From: an uncultured Saprospiraceae bacterium
Lineage (GTDB): Bacteria; Bacteroidota; Bacteroidia; Chitinophagales; Saprospiraceae
Reading direction: 5' to 3'
Length of the DNA: 41,620 bases
Assembly (NCBI GenBank): GCA_937941765.1
Contig: CALDGQ010000020.1
Location: 1-41,620, forward strand
The number at the start of each line of letters is the position of its first letter. Position 1 is the stretch's first letter. Under the pieces are notes generated by a model. That model was not told the DNA's origin, ran no database searches, and was given only the letters and a program-made list of their open reading frames with translations. Shown here in pieces: positions 33,762 through 41,620 of this stretch. Made by a program: the position numbers and the translations under genes.

Positions 33762-33799
33762 CAAAACGCCTTCAAGAAATGCATCTTGAAGGCGTTTTG
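33762..33799 (-). terminator. strong terminator after the gingipain-like gene
   Basis: Perfect 15-bp stem CAAAACGCCTTCAAG/CTTGAAGGCGTTTTG with an 8-nt loop. On the minus strand it is followed by TTTTTTG. It lies 19 bp past the stop of the protease gene and separates it from the paaE promoter. Confidence 0.92.
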
Positions 33800-33817
33800 G
33801 CAAACCAAAAATTGATG

Positions 33818-36800
33818 TTATTGTTTTATCAATTTCTTTGTTATTAATTCGTTTCCGATTTGAAAATTCAGGAAATATACACCTGGTGTTAAGTCCTTTC
33901 CTATATCAAATTGGTGGATACCAGCAGGATAGGTTTCAAAATCAAAAAATTGATTAACCTTCATCCCTGATACGTTATAGATACTTAACATAATTTCAGC
34001 TTGATCTGCTAATGTCAAAGTAATTACTGAATTATTGAAAAATGGATTTGGCGTTGCTTCAATTAAAAACTTATCAATTTTGATGTCTGTAGTGTTGACT
34101 GGTACATCAAATGGTGGCAATACAATTTCATCTACCCAAGCAGCATCCTGACCTGATCCAACTGTAAAATCTTTGACATAGACCCATTTGAAGGTTCTCA
34201 AACCAGTAGTAATTGGATATGCAACTTCTTCCCATGCAAGTTCACCAGACCATTCTGCGATTAAAACATTGTCTATATAAAATTGAAGGAAATCATAAGT
34301 TTCCTCACTTGATACTTTTCGATTGAAAGCAATATGACCATCTTGCAAAATATCTAGCGTTAAAATCATTTCGGTAGCTTCGCTATCTTCGATAAGTCCT
34401 GACTGGGAGCAATAGGCACCAACTGCAGGTGCAAGTGTTGTTGTAAACCATGGAGCAGCACCTTCTGACGTCCAATTGAAACTATCAAAGTCACCAGTTT
34501 CAAAATCTTCAACAATTAAGTTTATGGCATTTTGATATAAGTTACTAGCTGAATAATCTGCTGCATTAGTTGTGTAGGCAAGCGTAAAGTTTTCAGAGTT
34601 AGGAGCGTTATCAGCAACTTGAATAAAATAAGTCGCCAATACTTCACCACCACTTTTAGTGATCGTTCCTAGATCAACTGAAGTTTGCGTAATGGTCAGA
34701 TATGGACTAGTAGTTGCTAATGTTCCGATGGCCATTGGAGAATCTGCATGACCATTGTTAACTGTTGGAATACGTACTTCTATTGTTTCTCCACTATCAA
34801 AACGCCCATTCCCATTTCCTGCTACGGAGTCATCGATTTGAAAATCAAGTGCATTTAATGTTGGAGCATTTATCTTCAATGAAAATGAACCTGACCATGT
34901 ATTTCCATTATCATCAGACATATCTATATTGAAAAGTACTGGATATTGATCTTCAACAAATGTAGCGACACTAAAATCGAACGCATCATTCTTTAACAAT
35001 ACCTGATCGGCCATCATGTCTCCATATAATTCTTCGGTATCCGCTAAAGTTACTTTATCATTAGCTGTTGAAATGATCGCATTTACATTTGGAGATAATT
35101 CAATTCCTACATTTTTTAGTGCGATATCCAAATCGATGGTCTCACCAAAATCAACTAGGTTGTTTCCATTTCCTGTTGGATCCTGAACCATGTATTCGTT
35201 CATGACGATGTAAGGACCTTCTGCAGGAACCACATTAATTTCTCCCATGTAAGGAATATGGTTATAGGCTGTTGCGGTCACGTCTATCAATTCTGGGAAA
35301 GTAACTGGTTCAAAATCAATCGTCACTACTCCACCTTCAACAATACCAGTTCCTATAATTTCATCCATATAATAAAGTGAAATCATAGCTCCTTCTACAT
35401 CTGCATTTAATGTCAATTGACCAGTACCGATAAATGTTGTTGGCTGATGTGTTACATTGATAATACCTGGATTATAAGTTCTCATTACAACAGAAGGATC
35501 ACCAAAAATACACCATGTATCTGTCATTTCTTCACCACCACCACCATAGTCATCTATCATGGATCCGCATCCATGTACATAGATTCCTCCAACTGTATGA
35601 CGAATTTCGTACTGTGCAGATTCTGTTATTAATTTAGACATTTCATCTTGACCTTCCATTGGAGGTGCCCAACTCTGTAAGATACTTGAAAAATAACCAG
35701 CGATACCACCTGTAGGTGTTCCTGTCGCATCATCTGTAGCTCTAATCCAACGATCTCCTAGGCAGTCACCGCTACCAAAGTCTCCTTGGAAATCTCCTAC
35801 ACAACATGCAACCGCAATCAACAACGGATAGGCTCCTGTGCTAGTCATAGCATCAACAGCATTGTTATCAAAATTTCCTGTTATCAAAACACCATGATCA
35901 CCATGTCCTACATAATTATAAAGACTGGCACCTGAAGTGTTTAAAACGTCTACAATCATAGAACTATTTGGATCGCCAGGAGCATCTTCGGTTGGATCAC
36001 CTGGTGTTGGCGAATCAGCGGTATTACTTCCTTGATAAAATTCATAGACATCGACGAAATGATAGTCGATCAATTCTTGCTTGATATTATTCATGTGTTC
36101 ATAATCGACCTCTCCATCATCACCAGGTCCTTCATTAGAAGCAGCACCGATAGCGGTTGTATACCAATCTCCTGGTGCTGGACTGATTTCATATTCCAAT
36201 GTACGATCAATCATAGTTTGAATATGTTCTGCATTTTCACCGTTAAATCTACCGACAAAAATTTCCAAGAAGTGATCATCTCCCTCCCTATACCCATAAC
36301 AGTGATCGCACGCATTGTTGTTTACAGCTTGATCAGTAGCAACCGCTACTTCATCTCCAACTAATAATAAATAAGTCAAATCAGTAGTTTGATACATTTC
36401 ATCAACATAAGAATGAATGTCTGCGGCAGAATTACCAATAGTTGTGACATCAACAATAGTAGTTTTCATACCACTTCTATTTTTCCATTGGATTAGCGGT
36501 TCCATCTGGTCAATATATTCAGGAGCAGATATAATCAACATATCACCGAGCTCTCCCAACTGAGGATATCTAGATTGTTGGTTACTATAGTTTATAAATC
36601 TCTCTTTGTATAGATTTTCAAATTGTTGAGTTACTTTATTTGACTTTGGAGTAAATGGGTTAATTGCTACTCCATCTGTTTCTACCACTTTTAACACTAC
36701 TTCGGTATATACTCTCAAAGTTTTAGTTACTGCATTGTAAGCAATAGGTTGAATTACAACACTTTGTCCACGATAATTTCTAAAAATATAAGGATCTCTT

Positions 36801-37234
36801 AACTTTGCTATTTCTTTTGGATAAAATTCATCTACTTCATAAAACTCACCATATTCATAAGCAACCGAAGCTGGGTTTACATTTCTATATAAGTTTCCTT
36901 TTGATGGCGCAACCGAAATATTTTCATAATCTGTGTATTCGAAAGACTCGATAACAACAGTCATATTACTTTGATCTGGAATTACGATAGAGGTGCTTAA
37001 TTTAGGAAGATCTGGAGCACCTGCATTAAGTATTGGTGTTCCATCCTCCAAAGAAATAATGAATTCATTTCCATTAGGAGTCGTTACGGTTTTAGTGTCA
37101 TATCCATCAACGGTACACTTCAGTGTTACGGATTTGCTGTCTTCGTTGATGACTTCAATATTGGTATAGCTATCTGCAAAAAGAAAAAACGAACATGCAA
37201 ATAATAAAAACGAGGAGAGTCCAATTTTTTTCAT
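33818..37234 (-). CDS. gingipain-like cysteine protease (peptidase C25) with T9SS tail
   Basis: 1138 residues. Signal peptide 1-20, then a gingipain-type propeptide region (about 21-200). The C25 catalytic domain (about 225-590) holds the His444 position in LYNYVGHGDHG and the nucleophile position Cys477 in LLIAVACCVGDFQGD, matching GHGSETAWG and VACVNGDF of RgpB. Further shared blocks are SWAPPMEGQDEM and DTWCIFGDPSVVMRT. An Ig-like domain and DUF11-like repeats follow. A cleaved-adhesin-type jelly roll starts near VEDFETGDFDSFNWTSEGA, and the final 80 residues form a T9SS type A tail (IEATPNPFFNNSVI). The protein should be secreted by T9SS and act as an extracellular endopeptidase. It starts 37 bp after a small T9SS-tail protein gene. 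Confidence 0.92.
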   Translation of the reverse strand: MKKIGLSSFLLFACSFFLFADSYTNIEVINEDSKSVTLKCTVDGYDTKTVTTPNGNEFIISLEDGTPILNAGAPDLPKLSTSIVIPDQSNMTVVIESFEYTDYENISVAPSKGNLYRNVNPASVAYEYGEFYEVDEFYPKEIAKLRDPYIFRNYRGQSVVIQPIAYNAVTKTLRVYTEVVLKVVETDGVAINPFTPKSNKVTQQFENLYKERFINYSNQQSRYPQLGELGDMLIISAPEYIDQMEPLIQWKNRSGMKTTIVDVTTIGNSAADIHSYVDEMYQTTDLTYLLLVGDEVAVATDQAVNNNACDHCYGYREGDDHFLEIFVGRFNGENAEHIQTMIDRTLEYEISPAPGDWYTTAIGAASNEGPGDDGEVDYEHMNNIKQELIDYHFVDVYEFYQGSNTADSPTPGDPTEDAPGDPNSSMIVDVLNTSGASLYNYVGHGDHGVLITGNFDNNAVDAMTSTGAYPLLIAVACCVGDFQGDFGSGDCLGDRWIRATDDATGTPTGGIAGYFSSILQSWAPPMEGQDEMSKLITESAQYEIRHTVGGIYVHGCGSMIDDYGGGGEEMTDTWCIFGDPSVVMRTYNPGIINVTHQPTTFIGTGQLTLNADVEGAMISLYYMDEIIGTGIVEGGVVTIDFEPVTFPELIDVTATAYNHIPYMGEINVVPAEGPYIVMNEYMVQDPTGNGNNLVDFGETIDLDIALKNVGIELSPNVNAIISTANDKVTLADTEELYGDMMADQVLLKNDAFDFSVATFVEDQYPVLFNIDMSDDNGNTWSGSFSLKINAPTLNALDFQIDDSVAGNGNGRFDSGETIEVRIPTVNNGHADSPMAIGTLATTSPYLTITQTSVDLGTITKSGGEVLATYFIQVADNAPNSENFTLAYTTNAADYSASNLYQNAINLIVEDFETGDFDSFNWTSEGAAPWFTTTLAPAVGAYCSQSGLIEDSEATEMILTLDILQDGHIAFNRKVSSEETYDFLQFYIDNVLIAEWSGELAWEEVAYPITTGLRTFKWVYVKDFTVGSGQDAAWVDEIVLPPFDVPVNTTDIKIDKFLIEATPNPFFNNSVITLTLADQAEIMLSIYNVSGMKVNQFFDFETYPAGIHQFDIGKDLTPGVYFLNFQIGNELITKKLIKQ

Positions 37235-37271
37235 GATTGTAAAATGTTAGTTGGTTGAAATGATGATTAAA

Positions 37272-37949
37272 TTATTTAGAAATAACTATTTTTTCCGTCT
37301 TTAGAATTTTGTCATCGGTGATTAAGGATAGAAAATAAAATCCATTTGATAGGTGATTGGTTTCAATTGACTTTTCAGAACCAGCTGTCAAAATGGAGTT
37401 GTGAATTTGTTTTCCAAATGCATCAGACAGTCGAACTAATAGATCTTCATTTGCTGAGCTTTCGATATTTACGAGATCGGTTGCCGGATTAGGGAATATT
37501 TGTACAGATATTTGAGGTATATTTTCGTTTGCAACTTGAATCGTAGAAATGTGAAATCTAATTTCATGACTTGACATTTGATCATCTGTTTCGAAGATTA
37601 AAAAAGTCAAAACTCCTTCGCCATCAATCATTCCTGGATTTACATCTAATTTGATAAATGCATAATCATCTATAATAGGATTCATAATTCCATTGGCAGG
37701 AACATATCCATAGCAATTCATATTATCACAAAGAGTGATTTCCCATTCTTCGGGAGTAGTGTCTGTTAAAAATTTCCAAGAAAGTTGTAATGATTCATTT
37801 GTCAGATTATGAATATCTGTTTGAAAGATATTATAATTTTCAAGTGTTGCCGTTCCATAATGATCTTCACCAGGGGTAAAATTCATGGATTGTGCGATGC
37901 AAAATGAAGTAAAAAAGAAGGATAAACAAATTAGCAACGAGTGTCTCAT
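37272..37949 (-). CDS. small secreted protein with T9SS sorting tail
   Basis: 225 residues from ATG 37949, which opens a signal peptide (MRHSLLICLSFFFTSFCIAQ). The frame stays open to 38015, but those codons overlap the likely promoter. The mature part (about 20-140) is an immunoglobulin-like beta domain of unknown function with two close Cys in TLCDNMNCYGYVP. It resembles the short domain in many Bacteroidota proteins that begins with a comparison phrase (LSWKFLTDTTPEEWEITLCD). The T9SS tail begins with VQIFPNPATDLVNIESSANE and ends in KTEKIVISK. It lies 37 bp before the gingipain-like gene and is probably co-transcribed, but no direct functional link is visible. Confidence 0.8.
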   Translation of the reverse strand: MRHSLLICLSFFFTSFCIAQSMNFTPGEDHYGTATLENYNIFQTDIHNLTNESLQLSWKFLTDTTPEEWEITLCDNMNCYGYVPANGIMNPIIDDYAFIKLDVNPGMIDGEGVLTFLIFETDDQMSSHEIRFHISTIQVANENIPQISVQIFPNPATDLVNIESSANEDLLVRLSDAFGKQIHNSILTAGSEKSIETNHLSNGFYFLSLITDDKILKTEKIVISK

Positions 37950-37980
37950 ATTAGGATAAATTAATTTCCTTGAAGTTACA

Positions 37981-38007
37981 GAAATATAAATTCGAATTTT
38001 TCGAATT
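37981..38007 (-). promoter_or_regulatory. possible promoter with embedded palindrome for the T9SS/gingipain unit
   Basis: TATATTTC (37988-37981 on the minus strand) is one base from the TAnnTTTG box and lies 31 bp before the chosen start. Directly upstream is a perfect inverted repeat AATTCGAA-TTT-TTCGAATT (37989-38007), where the spacer between the two promoter boxes would be. A matching TTTG is not well placed, so the promoter call is weak; the palindrome itself is clear. Confidence 0.45.
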
Positions 38008-38089
38008 CTTGTCAATTTAATGACACAGAACGTATCTTCTACCCTATTTTATATGGCACTTAATCGAGAAGAATTCAGGATTAAACAAA

Positions 38090-38121
38090 AAAGGTGTATT
38101 TCCAGTTGGAAATACACCTTT
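38090..38121 (-). terminator. terminator after rpsT
   Basis: Perfect 14-bp stem AAAGGTGTATTTCC/GGAAATACACCTTT with an AGTT/AACT loop. On the minus strand it is followed by TTTTTTGTTTAA. It lies 22 bp past the rpsT stop. Confidence 0.92.
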
Positions 38122-38143
38122 CAGAACAAAAAAGCTGTTCTAA

Positions 38144-38395
38144 TTACAAACCGTTAACGAAACGAGTTAATTTACTCTTTAAGTTTCCAGCTTTATTTTT
38201 ATGAATTCTATTCGTTTTGGCTAATTTATCAACCATCTGAATAACTTTAGGTAAAAACTTTTCAGCTTCTGCCTTATCAGTCGTTTCTCTTAACTTCTTG
38301 ATAGCCGTACGAGCAGACTTCTTATAATATCTACTAGTTAAACGTTTTTTTGCGTCTTGTCTAGCTCTTTTCTTTGAGGATGCGTGATTCGCCAT
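38144..38395 (-). CDS. rpsT: 30S ribosomal protein S20
   Basis: 83 residues, typical S20 length and highly basic. The N-terminus [20 protein letters not shown] and the pattern [17 protein letters not shown] are diagnostic. The C-terminal helix reads [22 protein letters not shown]20 binds 16S rRNA early in 30S assembly. The gene is monocistronic here, with its own terminator downstream and a TAAATTTG promoter box 26 bp upstream; it is divergent from sucA. Confidence 0.97.
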   Translation of the reverse strand: MANHASSKKRARQDAKKRLTSRYYKKSARTAIKKLRETTDKAEAEKFLPKVIQMVDKLAKTNRIHKNKAGNLKSKLTRFVNGL

Positions 38396-38421
38396 TAGTT
38401 ACATTTTTTAAAATGAGACCG

Positions 38422-38429
38422 CAAATTTA
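38422..38429 (-). promoter_or_regulatory. -7 box (TAAATTTG) of rpsT
   Basis: Perfect TAnnTTTG match on the minus strand, 26 bp upstream of the rpsT start. The -33 region is T-rich (CTTT/TTTT at the expected spacing) but not a perfect TTTG. Placement before a single ribosomal gene supports it. Confidence 0.6.
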
Positions 38430-38545
38430 TACTTTTTAGTTCAATATAAAAAGCCTTTGACACTATATATATTGCTTAATATTTAAATAGTGCGAAAAAT
38501 CTCATCGTAATTGAACATAATTAAGCGTTATTGAGTGGTTTCTTA

Positions 38546-38553
38546 TATATTTG
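38546..38553 (+). promoter_or_regulatory. -7 box (TATATTTG) of sucA
   Basis: Perfect TAnnTTTG match on the plus strand, 46 bp upstream of the sucA start chosen here. The -33 region is weak. Because this box lies inside the longest open frame (which opens at 38531), it argues for the downstream ATG. Confidence 0.55.
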
Positions 38554-38599
38554 TATTAGTGCAATATTAAATATATATAAACATTCCACAACTACTGAA

Positions 38600-41371
38600 A
38601 TGAAAGATTATTCTTACGTATTCAACGCGCATCCTTCTTTTATCGAATCTATGTACGAAAAGTATAAATCTGACCCAACATCTGTTGAAGAGGGTTGGCG
38701 TACATTTTTTGAAGGATTTGACTTCGCTTCCCAAGCTCCGGAAAATTCTAATGGCAGTTCAAATGGCAATGGTTCATCGGTTGTTTCAACCAATGGGACT
38801 TCCAAAAACTTAGGAACAAAAGAATTTAGTGTTCTTTCCATCATCCATGGATTTAGGAATAGAGGACATTTGTTATCCACCACAAATCCCATCAGAGATC
38901 GCAAGGATAGAAAGCCTCATTTGAATCTTAATGACTATGGATTGTCTGATGCTGATTTGACTACTAAATTTAAATCAGGAGAAGAGATTGGTTTGAAAGA
39001 TTCAACTTTGAAACAAATCATTGACCGATTGCACATCATGTACTCTGGAAATATTGGTTTCGAATATTGTCATATCGAAGATCGAGAAAAGAGAATGTGG
39101 TTACGGGATAAAATTGAAAAAAGACAATTAGATAATTCTTACGGATTGACATTAGCAAAACGGAAAAGAATTTTGGAGATGTTGAATGGAGCAGTTGGTT
39201 TTGAAAGATTTTTGCATACCAAATATGTTGGTCAAAAAAGATTTTCTTTAGAAGGTGGAGAAACAACGATTGCAGCAATAGATGCAATCATCAATAAAGG
39301 AAGTGAAAACCAAGTAGAAGAAGTGATTATTGGAATGGCCCATCGTGGTCGTTTGAATGTTTTGGCAAATATCATGGGAAAGACTTACGAGCATATTTTC
39401 AATGAATTTGAAGGAACGGCGGTACCTGATTTAAGTTTTGGAGATGGAGATGTAAAATATCATCTAGGATATTCTACTCAAAAAGAAACGACTGGTGGAA
39501 AAAAAGTTCACCTAAAATTAGTTCCTAATCCATCGCATCTGGAAGCTGTTAATCCAGTGGTAATTGGTTTTGCTAGAGCTAAGGCAGATATTTTATATAA
39601 AAGTGATTACGACAAAATTTTACCGATCTTAATACATGGCGATGCCGCGATTGCAGGCCAAGGTGTTGTTTACGAAACGGCACAAATGAGTCAGTTAGAA
39701 GGATATTATGTTGGAGGATCCATACACTTTGTTATCAACAATCAAATTGGGTTCACGACAGATTTTGATGATGCACGTTCTTCTACTTATAGCACTGGTG
39801 TCGCAAGTTTGGTACAAGCGCCCACTTTTCATGTCAATGGAGATGATCCAGATGCTGTTGTTTTTGCAGCCGAATTAGCAATAGAATATCGTCAAAAATT
39901 TAATAACGATGTTTACATCGATATGGTCTGTTACAGAAAACATGGACATAATGAAGGAGACGATCCAGCATTTACTCAACCAGAAATGTACCGCCACATT
40001 AAGACACACAAAAACCCACGTGAGATTTATGTTGAAAAATTGACATCAACTGGTCAGGTGGAAAGTGATATGGCAGAGAAATCCGAAAAAGGTTTTTGGA
40101 ATAATTTGCAAAAAAGACTAGACTTAGTCAAACAAAAGCCGCTTCCATATACTTATCAAGCGCCAGAAGTAGAATGGCAAAAATTGAAAGCAGCTCAAAA
40201 AGAAGGAGAAGCTTCAACATCTACGGGGATTTCAAAAAAACAATTGGACCAACTCATTAACCACTTGATGACAATTCCAAAAGATTTCAATCCACTTGGA
40301 AAAATCAACCGATTGTTAAAAGGAAAACAAAAATTATTGAATAAAAACCAATTGGATTGGGCGATGGCAGAATTGATCGCATACGGGTCTATCATGTTGG
40401 AAGGAAAGGATGTTCGTATGAGCGGACAAGATGTAAGAAGAGGGACTTTCTCTCACAGACATGCAGTCTTGAATGATGACAAAACTTTTGAAGAATACAA
40501 TCGCTTGTCCAACATGTCAAAAGATCAAGGTGAATTTAGAATTTACAATTCCTTGTTATCAGAATTTGCAGTACTTGGTTTTGAATTTGGTTATTCGATG
40601 GCGACACCCAATAGTTTGGTAATTTGGGAAGCACAATTTGGTGACTTCTATAATGGTGCCCAGTCGATGGTGGATCAATTTATTTCAGCATCCGAAAGTA
40701 AATGGCAAAGAATGAGTGGCTTGGTCATGTTATTACCACATGGTTATGAAGGTCAAGGTCCAGAACATTCAAGTGCACGATTAGAAAGATGGTTACAACT
40801 TTGCTCAGAAGATAACATGGTAGTTGCCAACATCAGCACACCTGCCAATTTCTTCCATGCTATAAGACGTCAACTGGCACGTCCTTTTAGGAAGCCGCTA
40901 GTTGTAATGTCTCCGAAGTCATTATTCCGTCATCCAATGTGTGTTTCTGAATTAGAAGATTTTGTTTCTAAAAAAGGAAATGATTTTAAAGAATATTTCG
41001 ATGATGCAGCGGTAAAGGATGCGAAGAAGGTGAAAAACTTACTATTGTGTTCTGGAAAAATCTATTACGATTTATTGAAGTACAAAGAAGAAAACAAAAG
41101 AACTGATGTTGCGATTTGTAGAGTGGATCAATTGTATCCTTTTCCAAAAGAAGGTATCGACACCATAATGGATAAATACAAAGGCGCTAAAAAATATTGG
41201 GTGCAAGAAGAGCCAGAAAATATGGGTGCATGGAGTCATGTGATGCAACTATATCGCAAATCTGATTTAGAAGTTATTTCTCGTAAGTCAAGCGCTTCAC
41301 CTGCAACAGGGTTTAAGAAAGTGCATGATCAACAGCAAAAAGAAATTGTTGAACGAGCTTTTAAGAACTGA
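38600..41371 (+). CDS. sucA: 2-oxoglutarate dehydrogenase E1 component
   Basis: 923 residues from ATG 38600. The frame stays open to 38531, but MKDYSYVFNAHPSFIESMYE is the usual Bacteroidota start and a promoter box lies upstream. The enzyme decarboxylates 2-oxoglutarate in the TCA cycle with ThDP and hands succinyl to E2 (SucB), whose gene is not seen here. The N-terminal E2-binding helix (SFIESMYEKYKSDP) is present. The ThDP/Mg motif is HGDAAIAGQGVVYETAQMSQ followed by VINNQIGFTT. Other family blocks are EEVIIGMAHRGRLNVLANIM, LKLVPNPSHLEAVNPVV, FTQPEMYRHI and LLPHGYEGQGPEHSSARLER. A terminator follows 21 bp after the stop, so it is probably not in an operon with sucB. Confidence 0.96.
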   Translation: MKDYSYVFNAHPSFIESMYEKYKSDPTSVEEGWRTFFEGFDFASQAPENSNGSSNGNGSSVVSTNGTSKNLGTKEFSVLSIIHGFRNRGHLLSTTNPIRDRKDRKPHLNLNDYGLSDADLTTKFKSGEEIGLKDSTLKQIIDRLHIMYSGNIGFEYCHIEDREKRMWLRDKIEKRQLDNSYGLTLAKRKRILEMLNGAVGFERFLHTKYVGQKRFSLEGGETTIAAIDAIINKGSENQVEEVIIGMAHRGRLNVLANIMGKTYEHIFNEFEGTAVPDLSFGDGDVKYHLGYSTQKETTGGKKVHLKLVPNPSHLEAVNPVVIGFARAKADILYKSDYDKILPILIHGDAAIAGQGVVYETAQMSQLEGYYVGGSIHFVINNQIGFTTDFDDARSSTYSTGVASLVQAPTFHVNGDDPDAVVFAAELAIEYRQKFNNDVYIDMVCYRKHGHNEGDDPAFTQPEMYRHIKTHKNPREIYVEKLTSTGQVESDMAEKSEKGFWNNLQKRLDLVKQKPLPYTYQAPEVEWQKLKAAQKEGEASTSTGISKKQLDQLINHLMTIPKDFNPLGKINRLLKGKQKLLNKNQLDWAMAELIAYGSIMLEGKDVRMSGQDVRRGTFSHRHAVLNDDKTFEEYNRLSNMSKDQGEFRIYNSLLSEFAVLGFEFGYSMATPNSLVIWEAQFGDFYNGAQSMVDQFISASESKWQRMSGLVMLLPHGYEGQGPEHSSARLERWLQLCSEDNMVVANISTPANFFHAIRRQLARPFRKPLVVMSPKSLFRHPMCVSELEDFVSKKGNDFKEYFDDAAVKDAKKVKNLLLCSGKIYYDLLKYKEENKRTDVAICRVDQLYPFPKEGIDTIMDKYKGAKKYWVQEEPENMGAWSHVMQLYRKSDLEVISRKSSASPATGFKKVHDQQQKEIVERAFKN

Positions 41372-41391
41372 TTTGAAAATATATTGTTATG

Positions 41392-41432
41392 AAATGGGTA
41401 ATCTTGACTTTGTTGGGATTACCCATTTTTTT
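41392..41432 (+). terminator. terminator after sucA
   Basis: Stem AAATGGGTAATC (41392-41403 region) pairs with GATTACCCATTT (41417-41428), with a 13-nt loop, then a run of T to about 41432. It starts 21 bp past the sucA stop. Confidence 0.9.
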
Positions 41433-41433
41433 T

Positions 41434-41620
41434 GATCCATCCTCTAATTCGCTTCCTTGAAAAGGAAGGGTGTTATGTTAGACTGTGCGAATATGCTTTC
41501 GGAAACTGAACCGCAGAATATCCAACCGCAGAATATCGAATGTCGAAGTAGAGTACGTGGACAATTAAGCATGAAATTCATTAATATACGTGTATACTCG
41601 CGTACTCAACTTCTACATTC
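41434..41620. repeat. repeat cluster at the right window edge
   Basis: No gene is visible. Two tandem copies of AACCGCAGAATATC (41509-41522 and 41524-41537, period 15) run straight into a large inverted repeat. Its left arm is GAATGTCGAAGTAGAGTACG (41538-41557) and its right arm CGTACTCAACTTCTACATTC (41601-41620), complementary at 18 of 20 positions around a 43-nt loop. The unit is of the palindromic intergenic type common in Bacteroidota and may continue beyond the window. Confidence 0.75.

Noticed and set aside
38396..38599. tRNA or small RNA between rpsT and sucA
   Set aside because: No cloverleaf, CCA end or conserved loops; the gap is explained by two divergent promoters.
41390..41461. 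Small frame on the plus strand encoding about 23 residues starting MKWVILTLLG
   Set aside because: It coincides with the sucA terminator stem and T-run, so the hydrophobic peptide is a by-product of the hairpin sequence.

Overview
The window looks like chromosomal DNA from a member of the Bacteroidota. The signs are AT-rich DNA, five or six proteins ending in Por/type IX secretion (T9SS) sorting tails with PNP motifs, a gingipain-family protease, and promoters of the Bacteroidota TTTG-N20-TAnnTTTG type. A marine Saprospiria/Cytophagia-like lineage is my best guess from the large SdrD_B-repeat surface proteins, but the sequence does not fix this.

Most of the window (about 1 to 33.7 kb) is an aerobic phenylacetate (paa) catabolic locus on the minus strand, split in two. 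The right half, in transcription order, is paaE, a TetR regulator (probable PaaR), paaA, paaB, paaC and paaD. It encodes the phenylacetyl-CoA epoxidase and its reductase, and starts at a good promoter with a palindromic operator just upstream of paaE. The left half, in transcription order, is paaG, paaH, a Kelch-type T9SS protein, paaI, paaJ, a Bax-inhibitor-1 family membrane protein, paaY, paaZ, a LiuC-like enoyl-CoA hydratase, a transglutaminase-like protein, and a 2-oxoacid dehydrogenase E1 gene cut by the window edge. Together these carry phenylacetyl-CoA through ring epoxidation, isomerisation, ring opening and beta-oxidation to acetyl-CoA and succinyl-CoA. The ligase paaK is not in the window, and no canonical paaF was recognised.

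Between the halves (12.8 to 28.7 kb) lie three tandem paralogous genes for secreted proteins of 1767, 1758 and about 1737-1750 residues. All share one plan: signal peptide, conserved N-terminal region, DUF11-like stretch, four SdrD_B-type domains, a strongly conserved region of about 250 residues that I do not recognise, and a T9SS tail. A convergent gene for a trypsin-like protease without a signal peptide (11.95 to 12.65 kb, plus strand) separates them from paaG.

The right end (33.8 to 41.6 kb) holds a gingipain-like (C25) protease with a small T9SS protein upstream, then rpsT (S20), and divergently sucA (2-oxoglutarate dehydrogenase E1), which consumes carbon from the succinyl-CoA end of central metabolism.

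The intergenic DNA is rich in hairpins. A double-hairpin element with GTT loops lies in front of four paa-locus genes. There are also 15-nt ACCTCTC palindromes, an inverted repeat that runs into the 3' end of paaY, interleaved inverted repeats between paaG and the protease gene, and a repeat cluster at the right edge. No CRISPR array, tRNA, rRNA, transposase or phage gene was seen.
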